Positions 1 through 10,900 of a DNA stretch of 64,000 nt are shown piece by piece. Source of the stretch: Tetmemena sp. SeJ-2015 (taxonomy: Eukaryota > Ciliophora > Spirotrichea > Sporadotrichida > Oxytrichidae). A program made the position numbers and the translations under genes. Where the stretch lies: NCBI GenBank assembly GCA_027382625.1, contig JAJKFJ010021401.1, forward strand, positions 1 through 64,000, in the 5' to 3' direction. Under the pieces are notes generated by a model. The model saw only the letters and a program-made list of their open reading frames with translations. It made no database searches and had not been told where the DNA came from. The first letter of the stretch is position 1. Each line of letters begins with the position of its first letter.

Positions 1-325
1 TTTCATAACCTAATAAAACATGGCATTCATGAAACAGTAGTTGATTGCTAACAAAAAAGCTACCAATCTTCTAATGAAGGGCCTTTCTCCTATTAAGAAA
101 AACTAAAATTGAATTCATTTAAAACCTCCCTTCACTATCATTGATGATAGATTGCAATTATCAAATTTTTAGACAAGCCAACTTGGCTATATTAAAAATC
201 ATTTTCTTCGCTTAAAATTGTCATCCTAAAGTAACTTAGTTATCTTCATTAAATTATATGAATCAAATCAATATCAATTTTTAAGACTTGCTGCAAAAAA
301 ATAAGCGAGTTTCGACTTCTCTTGT
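1..325. other. Left-edge noncoding stretch
   Basis: AT-rich sequence downstream of the stop codon of the LRR gene. I see no convincing coding frame, RNA gene or repeat in it. It may hold the 3' flank of the LRR gene or part of a gene cut by the window edge. Confidence 0.4.
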
Positions 326-2710
326 TCAAATTTGTTGCAAAAATAGTGATTGATCTTAATTGAGCTTTACGAGATGTTGAAGCTTAGTTACCTGAGTAAT
401 CGATCGTTTGCAATCTTTTCTCAAGAATTTCATTATAGACTAAGTCTTGCTCTGAAAGTTTTTTGTTGTTTCCCTTTGTGCAAAATCGCCATTTTTTTTG
501 TAGTAGATAACTATAGTATTCTTTAAAAATTCCCACGATTCCTAGATAGACTTGATTGGATTATCATGCAAGATTAAAAACTCCAGTTTCATCATGTATC
601 TCCTTAAAAAAGTTATCGATGCTTCTTTTAAGTTCTTAAATGGACCGACAACGTGAGTTATTTAATTCTTAGATAGATCTAGATATTAAAAACTATTAAC
701 ATTGTATATTTTGAAACAGTGAATCTATTTTACTTATAATTTTAAAAGGGAGATAAATATAGTAATAAAATATATTTACTTTATTTATTGTATAGTTTTA
801 ATGTATAAGTATGTAATATCTATTATATTGTAGATACTTGAGGCTTCTGAAGTTCTTGGACTTGATTAGGCTGAGCCAACCTTCATTGAAAATGTTAAAA
901 TGTAATAAATGTGACAGTTCTTGAGTCTCAAGTACTCCAACTTGTCAAAGATGGTGCACTGAGCTAGTTATTCGATCTAGTAGTTGCCTTTCAATGAGCT
1001 CGCAAGATCGAGTCTCTTAAAGTTAACAAAACCCATTTCTGTCTCTTTAGACCGCTTTTCCACCACCATATTTTGCAAAGCTTGAAGAGAGAATGAGCAA
1101 GAAGACAAACTTAGAGTGTTTAAATAGAAACAGTGGTCTTGTAACATGTCAAAGATGCTCTTGAAAGTTCCCTCAAAGAAGTTATGAGACATATCTAGGT
1201 CAAATATCACATAATTATAAATATCATTATAGTTAAAATTTGATTGAAAATCGGGACTAAGATATAATAATAAATTAAGAATTGTAAGTTTTTGGCCGTT
1301 AAATTGTAAAGTAGGTATCCCAATATGTGGCTTTTTCTATAGTTTATTTAATTTTAATAAAATTTGTTCTACTGCCATTATAATAGGAGGTGCCTATAAA
1401 GAGATTTTGATGTGATAAACTAAGAATCAAGAAATTAGCCAAGTTCACAAATTTTGACCAAGATAACTCTTTACAAAGACCTCCTAAAAGAAGTTGCAAG
1501 GATCAAAGTTGATTAAATTTAATGATTAATCGAATGTTAAACTAAAATAAACCTTTTATCTTACAGTTCAACTGCCACAGGTTTTAAATTTATTAAATTA
1601 TTTATTAATTTAATTCTCTTTTTAAATTTTAAATTTTCAGCTTAGATTATAAGTCTAAAAGGCTTGGTGTGCCTTTACATAACTTTAGAAAAGAGCCTTA
1701 TTTAATAAATTCATCATTCAACTTGCAGCCAACTAGCTTCACACTCGATAAGCTTTCGTTGAATCCTTTATTGATAAAGCTGAAGTTGGGAGAAAATAGA
1801 AAGTTTGCAAGACTTGAGATCGAGTTGTAGGAGATGTTAAGCTCAGTTAAGTTAAAAAGTCCGAGATACTCTTTCTTAAGAGCTGCCTTAGAAAGTTACT
1901 CAACCTGGTTGTTCTTGATCTTGCAAGAGAATAGCACCAGCTTTCTCAACTCTGAGAGATAGGAGTACTCAGCATCAAATAGTTGAAGCAAGCCTTGAAG
2001 TCTAATAGGGTTCAAAGACAAATCCAAAGTTCTAAGCTGAAACAAACTTTTCAAGCCAGCAATGTTGCCGCAGTCGGAGGCTGTTAGCCCACATGAAGAT
2101 AACTTCAATTCAAGCAAGATGATAGGAGGCTGAAGGATGTCACAAAGTGCACTGAGCTAGAACGTTCCAAATTGAATTTCTAACTTTTCTATATATCAAT
2201 AAAGTTAGTTCCAAATTTCTTACATAGATTTTCTTTGTCGTTCATTGAAACTTAGAAGAGGTTGTTTGCTTCATCAAGATTGCACTCATGAAAGTCAAGC
2301 TGATCAAGTTCAAGAACCTCACTATCTTTGTAGTTTTCTCTGTCAAACTTTTCCTAAAGTTCCTGCAATGCTTGAGGATCTAAGAAAATCTGCTCTCTCG
2401 GCTAACGTTTCTAGATGTCCATTTGTGAAAGAGTTTCCTCCTTTTCAACTCCAGACTACATAGCCTAGACTCTGCTTCTGCTCAAATTAAGGACTGATCT
2501 GTTGCTTGTTTAAATTTAAGTACTCTCGCTATGTTAAGTTTCGCCTAGGTTCTGCTTGAGTAAATCATTTATTTGGGATTGAGTAGGTTTGCTTTTTCTG
2601 GGTCTTGGTGAATGTGATCCACTGGGGGAATAGACCTTGCGCCTACTTAAACCTGAAGATGTCGTACTCTTCTTTTCATTAGCAGATGCTGATGCACTTT
2701 CCTGGTTCAT
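326..2710 (-). CDS. Leucine-rich repeat protein
   Basis: Starts at an ATG at 2710 (MNQESASASANEKKSTTSS) and ends at a TGA at 326-328. An S/Q-rich N-terminus of about 150 residues is followed by leucine-rich repeats such as LKSLFQLRTLDLSLNPI, LFNLTELNISYNSISS and FRSLKYLQYN, so the product is probably a scaffold or signalling LRR protein. In-frame TAA/TAG read as Gln throughout. A 35-nt GTAAG...ATATAG intron lies near 2190-2225, and a 17-bp IES at 896-912 restores frame. The middle (about 1235-1655) still reads as LRR (for example GIPTLQFNGQKLTILNLLLY) but contains unresolved frame changes and one TGA, so further introns, IESs or decay are likely there. A diverged copy of this middle part sits at 33.9-34.3 kb. 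Confidence 0.7.
896..912. other. Tiny IES (17 bp) in LRR gene
   Basis: Direct repeats AAATGT at 890-895 and 907-912 flank the insert (ACATTT on the coding strand). Removing 17 bp joins the minus-strand frame into KNCHIFNEGWLSLIKSKN, a normal LRR stretch; unspliced the frame is shifted. There is no GT...AG, so an intron is unlikely. Confidence 0.7.
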
Positions 2711-2861
2711 TTAAAGACTCTATAAAGACAATCGCGCAAATAATATAATTCAAATTCAAATATAAGTTTTACACTAAAATTTTGAGATAGAATAAGTTGT
2801 TGTATGGATGTAATTTAGAGATATTAATCGTTTTGTTAATCTTAAAGGTTGCAAAAGTTTC

Positions 2862-5800
2862 TCATTTGTTTCCGAGAAGTCCACTTGCAGCTCCCATCAA
2901 ATTGAGAGAATGCTTTCCATCCACTATCATATAGCCCTCTAAGCCAAGACCCTTGAGTAAGCTTGGCCTAAGTCTCTGGGCCAGCTCTTGCCATCTAAAC
3001 AATACATTTCATAGCCTTACTAAATTTTAAAATAGTGTCTGCGCCAATTGCGTCAACTGTCTTTTTGAATTAATCAATCTCAATTTCAATAAGCTTTCTC
3101 TTGCTTGAAATTTCCACTTCAAGCATATCCTCCTGCATCTTAATCTCATCGTCGTATTTCATCTTGATGAGCTCTAGCTCAGTTTGCTCTCTGATTCTTT
3201 GTGAGTTTACTTAATACTGCGCTTGATCAACTTCAGTTTGGGTGCCTTGATGAGTTCTGCCTCTGCTCTGGCCTTTGCATTTGCTATGGCCAGTCCTGTA
3301 GATTGCACTGAAGCTATTCTCAGCCTTCAGCTCTAAGTAAAACAGTTTATGATGATAATGCTGATTTAAAGTAGTTCTTGTTAACTCTTTCATTTTGGAT
3401 TTCTGATTAAATTTCCCTAGTCTCTGAAGCATGCCATTAGATTCTTACTGTAATCTGAGAGGCTTGATGTTGAGCAGCTGCCTCTTGGGATCTTGTTTGA
3501 ATATCGAAAGCCATGTTTACTGACTTCTGAAGGGACTTGCGAGTTTCCTCCTCCACTGGGTCAATAGACTGAATATCAACTTGAGTAATGAGCAGGTTAT
3601 TGGCGGTTATAAGGAAGGGCAGGCATTTTCCCTCCTCATCAGATTTGTGAACTGCATTCTGAATGACTTCAGTTGAGTTTTTGTGGAAATTGTCGAAGCT
3701 CACTGCACTGACTGCTCCTCTAATACGAGAGGAGATTCTCTTACAGGCATCACCCACGAAATCTTTAACTGAAAACAATTGTCTGCACATTTTGGCATCA
3801 GTTCTATCAACAAATTATGCAAGTGTTATACAGAAAAATATCAACCTTGAAATTCCATCTGTAAGATAATCTCAGGAATAGCTTAGCATGATCTGATGTT
3901 TCCCTGGATCCTAGCAAAATAAAAAGAAGGAAAGGATTTAATTTATCCCTCTTTTTTGGAATATGGATGTATCAATGTGAATTATAAATACCTATTTTAA
4001 TTTACTAAAAAGGTTTAATTCTTCGTAAGGTTCAAGCATAATAAGCTCAGGACCAAATACAATTCTTGAATTTTTATTCTTGTAATCGAATAACTGTATG
4101 GCAGAATTGTGAGGGGCTTTGTAACTGACTGCAAAGTACTTATTCTTCCTCTCAGGGACGTCTTTTTGCTGGTAAGAATACTCTCCTGAAGCTGAGACAG
4201 TTGCAGGTATGTAATCTATGCCTGATGAGTTCAGAGCAACCAATTTCTCTACATCCGGATCTAGGATCTTGTTCCAAAGTTCCTCGTTTTCTTTAATTAA
4301 AATTTTGATAAAATATTATCTCCCAAGAGATAAGTTTAAGGTCCTTTCACCAACTTTACCTCTCCAGTTTTTAGATCTCTCACATATATGCCTTCATTTT
4401 CAGCAAGAGGCTGAGCTTGTCTCTTCTCTATAAGTCTAACTTCTTTTTGGGGAATATAATCAAGAGGTCCCTATAAATTAAAAAATTGCATTAGCAGATC
4501 CCTTAAGCATCCAAGTTTGACCTGCCTTGTAAAAGTTTCCAGTTTTAGGGTCTTTGAAATCAACTTTGCTTTCAATAAGAGAGCCTCATCTTCATGAACA
4601 ACTTAGATGTTCTTAATCCCCTCAAAGAGCTCTTCACCGGGCTGAATAAAGAACTTTGCCTCTCCTCTTCTTAGCTCCTAAGTACCATATTGGGGCTTTC
4701 CAGTCTCCCCGATTGGATCTCTGATTATACAATACTGATTTAATGCGAGAACAATTATTCTCTTCTCTTGCACTAGCTCTTCATTTGCGTCTATGATGTG
4801 AACATCAGTAATTTATTTGTCAACCAACCATTCTTCTCCGGCCTTCCTCTCTTTTCCATGTACGTCAGTGAAGTTCTTGAGAGCTTTTATGTGAAGGGCT
4901 GTGACTTCATTAAGCACATAACCCTTTCTGAGATCAATAACCTCTACGTCAGTTGTTGGCCTGAAATAGCCAGCTTTTTGCAGCCACTAGAGAAAGATAT
5001 TAGAAAAGTAATTGAAGCATGATAGATTCATCAATAAATATTGCATCCTAAACTTACTCTCTCTCCAACTTTTCTTGTTTTACCATAAGCATCTTCGGTA
5101 TCTCTCTTCGCTCTCAAGAGAAGCGCATGATTGGGTAGCACAATTGCCTCAATCTTCGAATTAACTAGCTCCTCAACTCTAGGAATGTAGGTACCAGGTC
5201 CCTTGAATAAGTATTCATCGCCTATGAATCTTTCATTTTTGCCATCTCTCAAATCAATGAAGGGTCTTGTGGCTGTCAAAACTAAGGCCTCATTATCTTT
5301 CAAAAATTGGAAAGGAGTGACTCCTAGTTAAAGCTCCTCGTAAGGATATAGAGGGAAAGGATCCGGATAATCAATGCAGGTTCTAATCTCCTGGTCCTCA
5401 AATTTGACTTTGATCTCCCCATATTCACTTTTAACCTAAAGAAAAGTTTTAGACAAACTGATGGGACAAATATCTCTAAAACCTATCACTCAAGTTTTCT
5501 TTGAATACTTACCAACTTTCCCTCGCTGTCTCTAACGACTGGGTTTTGCACGATGCAGTAATGATTAGGTGGAATCTTGATAAGTTCAGAAGCTACCTTG
5601 ACTATTTGTTCATTCTGCTACTTGATGAAGTTAGCAGGTCCTATTTCAATCCTAGAATGAGTTATGGATATCCATTTTTAAGCAATAAGGGAAAAATTCG
5701 GAGATGATTAACTAAACCATGAATTTTTGAAACTGACCTTGTAGTATTTGAGTTTTTGTCTAGGATGGAATGTATTGATTGTGTCCGATCTTGATGACTC

Positions 5801-5864
5801 CAATGAAGTCTTCATCATCTTGCTTCTGTAGAGTTTGTGCAGTATTGGCAGCAGCTCTTCTCAT
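2862..5864 (-). CDS. MVP: Major vault protein
   Basis: Main structural protein of vault ribonucleoprotein particles, hollow barrels of cytoplasmic MVP. ATG at 5864 and TGA at 2862-2864. In order, the MVP repeats are seen (FKGPGTYIPRVEEL, HALLLRAKRDTEDAYGK, DVHGKERKAGEEWL), the shoulder region (YKAPHNSAIQLFDYKNK, RIVFGPELIML, FSVKDFVGDACKRISSRIRG, NNLLITQVDIQSIDPVEE), an E/K/A-rich cap helix region and a C-terminal cap ring (LEGYMIVDGKHSLNLMGAAS). Size after splicing fits the family's usual 850-900 residues. Several short GTAAG introns interrupt it; one of about 70 nt begins near 5055 and joins VGER to WLQKAGYF. TAA/TAG read as Gln. Confidence 0.93.
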
Positions 5865-5979
5865 TTAGAATCTTACTTGTGTGGTTTGATAAGATAAAGT
5901 TGATTTTTTAAAAGGGAGCTAAATTTTATCAAAAAAACTGGAAAACTAATCAAAGATATGCCATTTCAAAATATTAAAA

Positions 5980-7803
5980 ATGAACACACAATAGAATTCA
6001 TTAGAAACTAAAAGGATAAATGACAAAAAATTCATAAGAAATAGTCAGACTCATTCAGAGCTAAGATCCTTCAAAAGATAAAGAAATAGGAGCCTGAAAA
6101 TTTTAATAAATACTTTTTCAACTTTATATTTGGATGACTATAAATATTTAAAAAAAAGAAAGATCCAAAAGGTTCAAGGACAACAAAAGCTCATGAGGAG
6201 ATAGTTTCTTATATATCATTTATTTAAAAAATATCAAAATAGCTTCTGCAAATAAGTTTATATAAGAGCATTCCTCTTAAAAGAATGGAGACGAAAAGAT
6301 GTTATACAATTAAATATACTTAAAGATGTTTGGAGTGATGACTCAATAAAACTAGCTAGACTAAGAATTCAGCTATGAAAACGTAGTCAAATTAAAGAGC
6401 GTTTCTTCCTTAGAGAGTCCACTTAAAGTCCAAGGAAGAAGAGGTTAAGAAAAGTTAGAAGTTTAAGATTGCTGCAGAGCCGAGACCCAAAAAGAGCAAA
6501 ATTCAATATCATTTTACAAAAATTCTATTGAATTTTTTAATTCTCTCTGACGAAGAATTCTTCAATGTAAGATACGAGTGCGACGATTCAAGCTAAGGGA
6601 TTAAAACATCCCCAAAAGGAAAATTGAGGAAAGAAGAATCCAAAAAGTTCGTGGAACTGTTGACAGTTGATCTTCATGTTGACTCTAATGCAGATCATGA
6701 CTTATCTGTGCAAAATAATGAATGCCATTCTTCTTCTAACATTCAGAACTTTACTGGAAACTAGCAAACAATAAACAGCTCTCAGCATCAGAAGACACTT
6801 AGCAAGATCAATATAAATGAAGTTAATAATCAGGGCAAATCCAATCATTAAATTGGAGAGCCAAGCTCACCTGATTTCTTTCACCTTGATTAAAATGTGC
6901 CCATTGCAAATATTGGCTTCTCAAACTTGCATGATAACAATCAATAGTAAAAGAATAGGCAGCCCAGTCATACTAGATAAAACTCACACCAAGTTTAGAG
7001 ATCATCCTTCTCGCAAATCCCCCAGTCACAAAATATTTAAAATGCGACTTATAGTCCTAATCTGAATCACTATAGCTACTTCAGCCACTCGTAGACAGAC
7101 AACCCTGATAATCACTCAGAGTAAACGTTGCCGCTAAATCATAATTAGCAACATCATTAAAATTTCCCTCCTTACTAAAGCCCTCCACCTTTCTTTCCTC
7201 AGCCGCAGTTTAATCAGTCACTGCCTCCTCAGTATTAGCCACCTCTTTACTCTTATACACATTAGCAATAATATGCACCCTTTGCTCCTTAACAAGATCA
7301 CTATGCGTACCTCCACTAAATTATGTAGAGCTAAAATTAGCTGATGCAGAGACAGCTGGACTAAAACTAAAAGTTCTTTGAGCACATGATTTAGCAGCAT
7401 CTTAATTGATGACCTAGGTAATATCTCAATCAGAGAAGAGCCAACAACTTTTAACTTTGGTCTTAAATTCAAAGCTAAACCAATAGCCATAGAATGAAAG
7501 ATCATCCTTCAATTAAACTTCAAGCAGCGAAGAAGCAGAGAGACGAGCATATCAATAGTAAAGGAGCAGTAAATTCAGATCATAAGGGCAAAGATTAGAT
7601 CAGTTAGATTCAAAGATTCAAAAAATTGATCATAACATCGAAAGAATAATTAAAACTTTTGTATATTTAATAAATTCTAATGAATTCTGAGAGGAGTGAA
7701 AGAACTAAGAAGAGAAAAAGTATTAAAGGAGTCTTAAGAGGATGAAAAAGTGTCTGATGTAGAGGAAAGCAGCAGAAAGTAAAATATTAAGAAGAGAAAA
7801 TGA
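5980..7803 (+). CDS. Q/N-rich protein with C-terminal coiled coil
   Basis: Not recognised. A basic N-terminal part (MNTQQNSLETKRINDKK) leads, after a frame change near 6370, to a K/E-rich segment (EEEVKKSQKFKIAAEPRPK) and a long Gln/Asn/Pro-rich stretch around 6700-7400 with runs such as PPPFFPQPQFNQSLPPQ. The C-terminus looks coiled (RLDQLDSKIQKIDHNIERI, then SQEDEKVSDVEESS) and ends at a TGA at 7801-7803. Two junctions are unresolved (about 6370 and 7640-7690); a third is explained by a 20-bp IES at 7391-7410. The start codon is the first in-frame ATG and is uncertain. The low-complexity composition allows no functional guess. Confidence 0.5.
7391..7410. other. Tiny IES (20 bp), pointer TGAT
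   Basis: TGAT at 7387-7390 and 7407-7410. Unspliced, the frame runs into TGA TGA. Removing 20 bp gives HMMTQVISQSEKSQQLLTL, continuous with the coiled-coil C-terminus. Confidence 0.6.
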
Positions 7804-7984
7804 ATATTTTATTCAAATCGTCTTCATAATTATATATTGCTAGGCTCCTAATTATAGAGCTTTCTTCGAAAGAATATTTTAGTCAAGCCTTATATTTGTT
7901 GATTTTTTAATTAAATATTTTTTAAATTATCTTGCCAAAGGATAGATTTGAAAAAATCCTTAACTTTTTAAAATAAAGTAAAAG

Positions 7985-10900
7985 ATGATCCCAAGTCAGG
8001 GAATGAGATTAAACTCCTTGGAAGACGGAATGGACAGTTAAGTTGATGAGAACGATGGCGAATGGATACCTAAATATTTGTCAAATGACAGCAACAAAGC
8101 GTCTTAAATAATATATTTAGAAGATGAAGCTTAGGAACCAGAGATCTCATTTTAAAAATTTAAAATACAGTATTCGACATTAAAATTCATTAGTTAATGA
8201 AATTTAATACACATAATTTAATTTTGCATAAATTGAATTCACAATCTTTTAAAGCTTTTCTTGTCAACAAGAAATGAAGTTCAAATCAAATAAATGTATC
8301 AGTCTGCTTTCCATAAAATTTTAATCTGAATTTCTTTGGCAAAATGAGGAAATTATTTGTAATCGTGTCAAGTTATTTAAATTGCAACAACGAATATATT
8401 TAAATAAATATTTTCGATTGATTTTAATTTTTTAAATTGATTGCTTTTTTAAATGTGCAAATAATTTTAAGAAGGTTCTAATGGTGAGAATGAGAGAATA
8501 ATGGGAAAATTTTAGGCCAATTTTGAGGAGATTGTTGCATAGCGAGAATAAAGCGAAGAGAAAAGCCTAGATAAATTAACTGAGAGAAGAAATAAAGGTG
8601 CCATATAGATAAAGGTAAATAAGTTAGAGTCGTCGATGGAGTCTGACTAATCATCAGAAATAAAACATCTTGAATATACTCATCTCAACCAGAAATGTCA
8701 CATTAATTAATTTATGTGCCAAAAATAGATAGTGCGAGTAAGTCACTCTTAAACTTTAATAAGAGGAAGGCAAATCCAAAACGCAAATATATTTCTCTTA
8801 TTTTAAATACCTACGAGCAAGGACTCAAGTTAAGTTGCCCCAAGGAAAAAGTTTATTAAATCTAAATTTTAGTTTTAGGTCAGAATAATATAACCTCCTG
8901 AAGCTGACTCTCAAGCCTTTGCAGCATAAGGCGAATCTAAAGATAAGAGCAGCTAGATTAATTATTAGGATAATCTAAATTAAGACTTTAAAGAAAAAAA
9001 CTTTTAGGTTTCAGAGATTGGATTATAAAAAATAAATGAAAAAGAATAGAGGCAATCTTCAACACCAAATAAGAAAAAGCATATTCAATCTACGAGTAAA
9101 TAAAATACTCATTAAACATTAGGCGCCAGCCAGTTTAAGCAATTATTTAAAGCACCAATTGCTGAAGCCCTCGATTTTGAGAATTTAAAGTCTTCTTTCT
9201 AAATTATCTTCTCGCTCTAGCATCTTCAAATATCTAAAAGATTTAATTGCTTATATTCAATAACCCCAATAACCTATATACTTTAGATAAATAGTGAATA
9301 GATATATGATCATAATATACGATAAAGACGCATTCCCAAAATAGCAGAAAACACACTTAATTAAGACAAGCCAGATCTCTCAATCTAAAAAAGGACCTTC
9401 AGGCACCCACCGCTAATTACTAATTTATCACTTATGTTAAAAATATGAAATATCGTATTTTCCACTTCAGTTTTAGTGTTGTAGTTGTACAATGAATACG
9501 TTATATCTTCCCAATGTTACCACTAAAAAAGTTGGCGTTTTTCAATTTCAAAAATGAGTGGATGAGGTACCGGGATAAGGGTGAGTTAAGACAGGGGGCC
9601 CACTCTTTGAGTTTTTCTTAATAGAGGTTTTTGAGAAATATGGACCTCGAATCCAGAAATGGTATGATTGAATTTAAAATTGACTGTTCCGAAAGCTCTA
9701 TAATACTAATCTAACTATACTTAAAATTGATTAGTGAGTGGATTAATTCTTATAATTTATTTAGGATTGGATGCGCGATTTCGAATTCTTAATTAGACAG
9801 CTTAAGGGATCATAGGTGCCAAAGCCGGCCAAAACACGATAAAATGACTCCTCCCCAATTAAATCGAGGTAAGTTTTCTAAAATCCACAACAATTATACT
9901 ACACATTTTATACTCAGCATATTAAAGAGCTTTCATCAGGGTTCATGATTTGTTGAAGCGACGTATCACTTAAAAATAAATTGTGTAAATACGATGTTTT
10001 CTAATTGTCAACGATTTGAAATATAATTTAGAATTGTTTGACTAATTTTGTACATTATATAAGAACTCGCCTTTTAATTTAATCAAATTAAATATTAGTT
10101 ATTGTACTCTATTATTAAGAACAAACCAAAATAGACTTACTATTCAAAGGAAGGACCCCAGCCCCACTGATTCCGGAGTATTTAGACTTATAACTAAAAA
10201 AAAATTTCCCTTCCCTCGTTAACCCTTTCCCTTTTTTGGGGGAAAAAACGATTTGGCTATCAATTTGGTACTTTCAGATGCTGAAAACTCGGCAATTAAA
10301 ATTTCAGACTCTTAAGGGGATCAAACATAAAAATAAGCACTTCCTGTCTATTTTACATTAATATGCTATCTCCTTAATTTTACTATGAACTTTACAAATA
10401 ATCATAATTTATTCAATATTATATTGGTTGAGTATTAAAAGGTGATCGAAGAACAAACTGCTTTATACCCAACTTAAATCGATTAATCTCAGCTTAATAT
10501 CAACACTAATAACTCTTGAATTAAGAATGAACTCGTAATTCCTTAATTTAAAGGTTTTCATAGATCATCTGACTTTTCAGGATATTTGAAAAAATTGCTT
10601 CAATTGACTTAATTGAGAAGATCTAATATGCTTAATCCCCTCAATAATAACCTTGCTATCATTTTCTAAGACTCAATTCAATATGCTAGAATTATCTTTA
10701 TTGATGAATATACAAATCATTTAGTTAATCCTGTGAATTAAGACTTTCAGAAATTTCTTGTCTTAATTCAAATTCTCCAAGGCATACTTTATCTATATGA
10801 GATATGACTAGATTAATGAGAAAGATTTAAGACTTCTCCAAATAAGTAAAAGGCTATTTAATCATAATTAATCTCAACTCAAAGCAATCAAACTCTGAGC

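Noticed and set aside
1202..1655. A 454-bp IES in the LRR gene with a GAC pointer
   Set aside because: The join looked in frame (LLDLDMSHNF), but the intervening DNA itself reads as LRR coding sequence. The apparent pointer is explained by similarity between LRR units.
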